Origin: Aquamicrobium sp.
GTDB taxonomy: Bacteria > Pseudomonadota > Alphaproteobacteria > Rhizobiales > Rhizobiaceae
Assembly (NCBI GenBank): GCA_014860725.1
Contig: JACZJD010000028.1
Coordinates: 1 to 9,010 of the forward strand
DNA length: 9,010 bases
Direction of reading: 5' to 3'
Below, in pieces: positions 6,191 through 9,010 of this stretch. A program made the translations under genes and the position numbers. Position 1 is the stretch's first letter. The number at the start of each line of letters is the position of its first letter. Under the pieces are notes generated by a model. That model did not search any database. It worked only from the letters and a program-made list of their open reading frames with translations, and was not told the DNA's origin.

Positions 6191-7402
6191 TCAGTCGCGG
6201 ACGGTCTGGAAGTAGGCCGAGTAGGCGGCCGCGTCGGACGGCAGCTCCTCGACGAAGGCCCACTTGTCGTCGCGGAACTGGAACGCGCCGTTCGAGATGT
6301 AGGCCTGGCCCTTGGGGTCGAACATCTTGCCGTCGACCGGCAGGTAGTTCAGCACCACGCCTTCCGGCACCTCGATGTTGCGCAGCGCCTCCTTGACGGC
6401 GTCGAGGTCGTCGACGGTGCCGGCGGCCTCGAGCGCGGCCTTGAGCACGTAGACCTGGTCGTAGGCAAAGGCGCTGTTCGGCGTCGGATACTCGTTCCAC
6501 TTCGCCTGATATGCCTCGGCATAGGCCTTGGCCGTCTCGCCCAGCGCATCGGCGTTGAACTCGATGGCGAGAAGGTCCCACACGCCTTCCATGGCCTCGC
6601 TGCTGGCGACGCGCAGGAACTGCTCGGGGCTGCCGCCGGAGAAGCCGTAGCGCGGCGCGGCGATGCCGAGCTCGTGCGCCTGGCGGTGGGCGAAGGCGAC
6701 CTGCTCGACATAGCCGGAGATGAAGTAGGCGTCCGGCTCCAGGCCGCGCACCTTGGTGAGCTGGGCGGTCATGTCGCGATCCTGGCCGCCGAAGGTCTCA
6801 ACGGCGACGATCTCGCCGCCCTCGGCCTCGAAGGCCTCGATCAGCGCGTCGCGGTACTGGGTGAAGAGGGCGACGTCGCGCGCCGAGATGATGCCGAGCT
6901 TCTTGACGCCCTGGCTGGCGATGAAGCGGCCGGCGGCGGCGCCGGTGTAGTCGCCGGGCGGACGGGTGCGGAAGACGTTCTTGTGGCCGGCGGCCGTGAT
7001 GGCGCGCGCGCCGGCCGTGCCGACCAGCATGATCGCGTCCTCGCGGCCGATGATCGAGGCGACCGCGCCGGTCGAGGCCGAGCAGCAGTAGCCCATCAGG
7101 TACTTGACGCCGTCGCGGTCGATCAGCTTGCGGGCGACGTTGGTGGCCTCGGTCGGGTCGGCCTTGTCGTCGTACTCGATGGTGGCAAGCTTGTAGGTGT
7201 CGTCGCCGACCTTGATGCCTCCGCCCGCGTTGATCTGCTCGATGGCGAGGTCGATCGCGCGCTTCTGCGGCATGCCGTAGACGGCGCCGCCGCCGGACAG
7301 GGCGTCGCTGACGCCGACCGTCAGGGTCTTCTCCTCCGCGCTCGCCGTCATCGGCGAGAGGGCGAACGCGCCCGCCATGGCGAGCAATGCAAGTCTTCTC
7401 AT
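6191..7402 (-). CDS. Periplasmic substrate-binding protein of a HAAT/Liv-type ABC transporter
   Basis: A 403-residue exported binding protein that captures the ligand in the periplasm and delivers it to the LivH/LivM-like channel. The N-terminus MRRLALLAMAGAFALSPMTASA is a Sec signal peptide: a positive start, a hydrophobic core and an AxA-type site, probably cut between Ala22 and Glu23. It has no lipobox cysteine. The mature protein follows the type I periplasmic-binding fold of the Leu/Ile/Val-binding family: LTVGVSDALSGGGAVYG (27-43), AIDLAIEQINAGGGI (49-63), the VARKLIDRDGVKYLMG region (89-104), FRTRPPGDYTGAAAG (144-158) and AFAYDQVYVLKAALEAAG (311-328). Adjacent Cys106-Cys107 are unusual. 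The ATG at 7402 follows AGGAGG (7411-7416) with an 8-nt spacer. The open frame upstream to 7528 runs into livF and has no signal-like sequence. Genes for both ATPases lie immediately upstream. The ligand is not predictable by eye. Confidence 0.95.
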   Translation of the reverse strand: MRRLALLAMAGAFALSPMTASAEEKTLTVGVSDALSGGGAVYGMPQKRAIDLAIEQINAGGGIKVGDDTYKLATIEYDDKADPTEATNVARKLIDRDGVKYLMGYCCSASTGAVASIIGREDAIMLVGTAGARAITAAGHKNVFRTRPPGDYTGAAAGRFIASQGVKKLGIISARDVALFTQYRDALIEAFEAEGGEIVAVETFGGQDRDMTAQLTKVRGLEPDAYFISGYVEQVAFAHRQAHELGIAAPRYGFSGGSPEQFLRVASSEAMEGVWDLLAIEFNADALGETAKAYAEAYQAKWNEYPTPNSAFAYDQVYVLKAALEAAGTVDDLDAVKEALRNIEVPEGVVLNYLPVDGKMFDPKGQAYISNGAFQFRDDKWAFVEELPSDAAAYSAYFQTVRD

Positions 7403-7410
7403 GTTTCTCT

Positions 7411-7416
7411 CCTCCT
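7411..7416 (-). promoter_or_regulatory. Strong ribosome binding site of the binding-protein gene
   Basis: The minus strand reads AGGAGG followed by an 8-nt spacer and ATG (7402). This near-consensus site decides the start over the longer open frame reaching 7528, and it fits the need for excess binding protein relative to the membrane components. Confidence 0.85.
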
Positions 7417-7436
7417 GGAACAGGGCCCTTGCCCTC

Positions 7437-8138
7437 TCAGGCGCCGAGATAGGCGCTCTGAACTCGTGGATCGTTTGACATTTCCTCGGACGTGCCGGCG
7501 GTGACGACCTCGCCGGCCTCCAGCACATAGGCGCGGTCGGCGACGCGCAGCGCCATGGACACGGCCTGCTCGACGAGCAGGATGGTCACGCCGAGCTGCT
7601 TGATCTTCATCAGCGTCTCCTCGATCTCGTCCACCACCTTGGGGGCGATGCCGAGGGAGGGCTCGTCGAGGATGCACAGGCGGGGCCTTGCCATCAGGGC
7701 GCGGCCGATCGCCACCATCTCCTGCTCGCCGCCCGACAGCGTGCCCGCCATCTGCGAGGCGCGCTCGCGCAGGCGCGGGAACAGCGCCAGCACCTCCTCG
7801 ATCTCGGGCGCGATGTTCTCGCGGCGGCGGCGATAGGCGCCGAGCCGCAGGTTCTCCATCACCGTCATCTCGGGGAACATCTGCCGCCCTTCCGGGCACA
7901 TGGCGATGCCGATGCGCGCGACCTCGTGGCCGGGCAGGCCGGCGATGGAGCGGCCCTCGAAGCGGATGTCGCCGCCGGTCGGCTGCATCAGTCCGCAGAC
8001 CGCCTTGAGGATCGTGGATTTTCCCGCGCCGTTCGGGCCGATGAGGGCGACGCACTCGCCCGCGCCCACCTCGAAGGACACGCCGTGGACGACCTCGGCC
8101 TTGCCGTAGGCGATACGCAGATCAGTGACGGTCAGCAT
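7437..8138 (-). CDS. livF: ABC transporter ATP-binding protein, LivF-like
   Basis: A 233-residue ATPase, standard LivF length, which pairs with the LivG-like subunit on the cytoplasmic face of the permeases to power import. Walker A is GPNGAGKST (34-42). The Q-loop region is CPEGRQMFPEMTVMENL (81-97), typical of LivF. The signature LSGGEQ (134-139) is intact. Walker B is LCILDEPSLG (154-163) with catalytic Glu159. The switch position carries Gln191 (LLVEQAVSMAL) where most ABC ATPases have His, and this is normal for LivF. The C-terminus ends DPRVQSAYLGA as in relatives. ATG 8138 lies inside the end of livG (17-nt overlap), so the two ATPases are translationally coupled. The binding-protein start is 34 nt beyond the TGA stop. 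Confidence 0.95.
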   Translation of the reverse strand: MLTVTDLRIAYGKAEVVHGVSFEVGAGECVALIGPNGAGKSTILKAVCGLMQPTGGDIRFEGRSIAGLPGHEVARIGIAMCPEGRQMFPEMTVMENLRLGAYRRRRENIAPEIEEVLALFPRLRERASQMAGTLSGGEQEMVAIGRALMARPRLCILDEPSLGIAPKVVDEIEETLMKIKQLGVTILLVEQAVSMALRVADRAYVLEAGEVVTAGTSEEMSNDPRVQSAYLGA

Positions 8139-8949
8139 CGCGGCGTCCCAGATAGGCTTCGATGACGGCGGGATCGGAGCGGATCTCGGCCGGGGTGCCG
8201 TCGGCGATCTTCTGGCCGAAGTTCAGCACGACGATGCGGTCGCAGATCTCCATGATGAGGCCCATGTGGTGCTCGATGACGAGGACGCTGATGCCCTTGG
8301 CCGGCAGGCCGCGGATCACCTCGGCCAGCGCCTTGCGCTCGCTGGAGACCATGCCGGCGGCCGGCTCGTCGAGCAGGATCACCTTGGGGGCGGCCGCGAT
8401 CATCACGGCGATCATCAGGAGGCGCTGGTCGGCCGCCGACAGCGTCGAGGCGAGCGCGGAGGCGCGGTGGCCGAGGCCGACCGTCTCCAGCGCGTCGCGG
8501 GCCGCGGCCTCCATCTTCGCCTCCTCCTCGCGCGCCGCACGGCTGCGCAGCACCGAGGCGATGGGCGAGACCTTGCGGCGCGAGTGGCAGCCGAGCAGCA
8601 CGTTCTCCAGCGCGGTGTATTCCGGGAAGGTCTGGGTCGCCTGATAGGTACGGATCATGCCGTGCGACACGATGGCGTCGATGGGCGCGCGCGACACGTC
8701 CACGCCTTCGAGCAGCACCTGGCCGGCGGTCGGGCGGACGGTGCCGGACAGGACGTTGACGCAGGTGGACTTGCCGGAGCCGTTCGGCCCGATCAGCCCG
8801 AGAATCTCGCCCTGGCGCAGCTCGAAGGAAACGCCCCTCAATGCCTGCACGCCGCCGTAGCGCTTGTCTATCGAAACGGCCTCCACAAGCGGCGGCGCCT
8901 TTGCGGCGCCCGCAGCCAGCGTTCGCTCCGCTGTCGCGGTTGTGACCAA
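8122..8949 (-). CDS. livG: ABC transporter ATP-binding protein, LivG-like, with altered signature motif
   Basis: A 275-residue ATPase of the LivG type, partner of the LivF-like subunit. Walker A is GPNGSGKST (54-62). The Q-loop glutamine is Gln103 (RTYQATQTFPEYTALENVLLG), and the LivG-type insert follows at about 121-150. Walker B is VILLDEPAAGM (190-200) with Glu195, and the switch His227 lies in VIEHHMGLIM. The C-terminal segment GTPAEIRSDPAVIEAYLG (251-268) is typical. The signature loop reads LSAADQR (170-176) instead of LSGGQ/LSYGQ, losing the glycine that contacts ATP in the partner subunit; I rechecked the codons. The start is TTG 8949: an excellent AGGGAGG lies 6 nt upstream, and no ATG or GTG is close by, although the frame stays open to the window edge. 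About 20 residues precede the conserved core. It is the first gene visible in the operon, and its promoter or an earlier gene must lie beyond the window. Confidence 0.93.
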   Translation of the reverse strand: MVTTATAERTLAAGAAKAPPLVEAVSIDKRYGGVQALRGVSFELRQGEILGLIGPNGSGKSTCVNVLSGTVRPTAGQVLLEGVDVSRAPIDAIVSHGMIRTYQATQTFPEYTALENVLLGCHSRRKVSPIASVLRSRAAREEEAKMEAAARDALETVGLGHRASALASTLSAADQRLLMIAVMIAAAPKVILLDEPAAGMVSSERKALAEVIRGLPAKGISVLVIEHHMGLIMEICDRIVVLNFGQKIADGTPAEIRSDPAVIEAYLGRRDADRH

Positions 8950-8955
8950 GCCTGA

Positions 8956-8962
8956 CCTCCCT
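8956..8962 (-). promoter_or_regulatory. Ribosome binding site supporting a TTG start for livG
   Basis: The minus strand reads AGGGAGG, six spacer bases, then TTG at 8949-8947. The near-perfect complementarity and spacing make the rare TTG the best start, since the frame upstream contains no ATG before the window edge. The remaining 48 bases to the end (8963-9010) show no stop codon on the minus strand and no recognisable promoter, so I cannot say whether another gene precedes. Confidence 0.75.
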
Positions 8963-9010
8963 CGTCTTCCCGCGTCCGTTCCGGGCCGTTGGCCGTCGAC
9001 GCTTGGGATG

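Noticed and set aside
7422..7435. Small inverted repeat agggc/gccct between livF and the binding-protein gene
   Set aside because: A five-base stem with a 4-nt loop is expected by chance at this GC content, and I see no further support for it.
6134..7504. Plus-strand open frame of 456 codons opposite the binding-protein gene
   Set aside because: It is a shadow of a well-supported gene; the predicted protein is low complexity and its start lies within the intercistronic hairpin.

Overview
The window is a single gene-dense block of about 9 kb, very GC-rich by eye. Every supported gene lies on the minus strand and reads from high to low coordinates. The base composition, the terse gene junctions and the protein families suit a metabolically versatile proteobacterium. 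I would guess an alphaproteobacterium of the Rhizobiales or Rhodospirillales type, but the sequence alone does not prove it.

In transcription order the first half (8949 to 4269) is a complete branched-chain amino acid type (HAAT/Liv) ABC importer. It has two ATPases (LivG-like 8949-8122, LivF-like 8138-7437), a secreted periplasmic binding protein (7402-6191) and two permeases (LivH-like 6112-5243, LivM-like 5246-4269). A perfect 12-bp stem hairpin sits between the binding protein and the permease genes.

The second half (4267 to 1) is an acyl-CoA catabolic set: an AMP-forming acyl-CoA ligase (4267-2774), an NTF2/SnoaL-fold protein of unknown function (2774-2244), a crotonase-family enzyme (2240-1428), an acyl-CoA dehydrogenase resembling the PimC large subunit (about 1404-235), and the first 76 codons of a second acyl-CoA dehydrogenase running off the window edge (230-1).

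Junctions are overlaps or gaps of 34 nt or less except for the hairpin spacer (78 nt), so the block looks like one operon. The simplest reading is a scavenging pathway: a carboxylic acid is captured in the periplasm, imported, converted to its CoA thioester, and dehydrogenated and modified in beta-oxidation fashion. The Liv family also carries aromatic and dicarboxylic acids, so the substrate need not be an amino acid. No thiolase, 3-hydroxyacyl-CoA dehydrogenase, regulator, RNA gene, mobile element or CRISPR array is visible. The pathway is therefore probably completed outside the window, and the substrate cannot be named from this sequence.

The least ordinary points are the crotonase, which lacks both standard hydratase glutamates; the co-translated NTF2-fold protein beside it; the altered ABC signature motif in the LivG-like subunit; and the paired acyl-CoA dehydrogenases.
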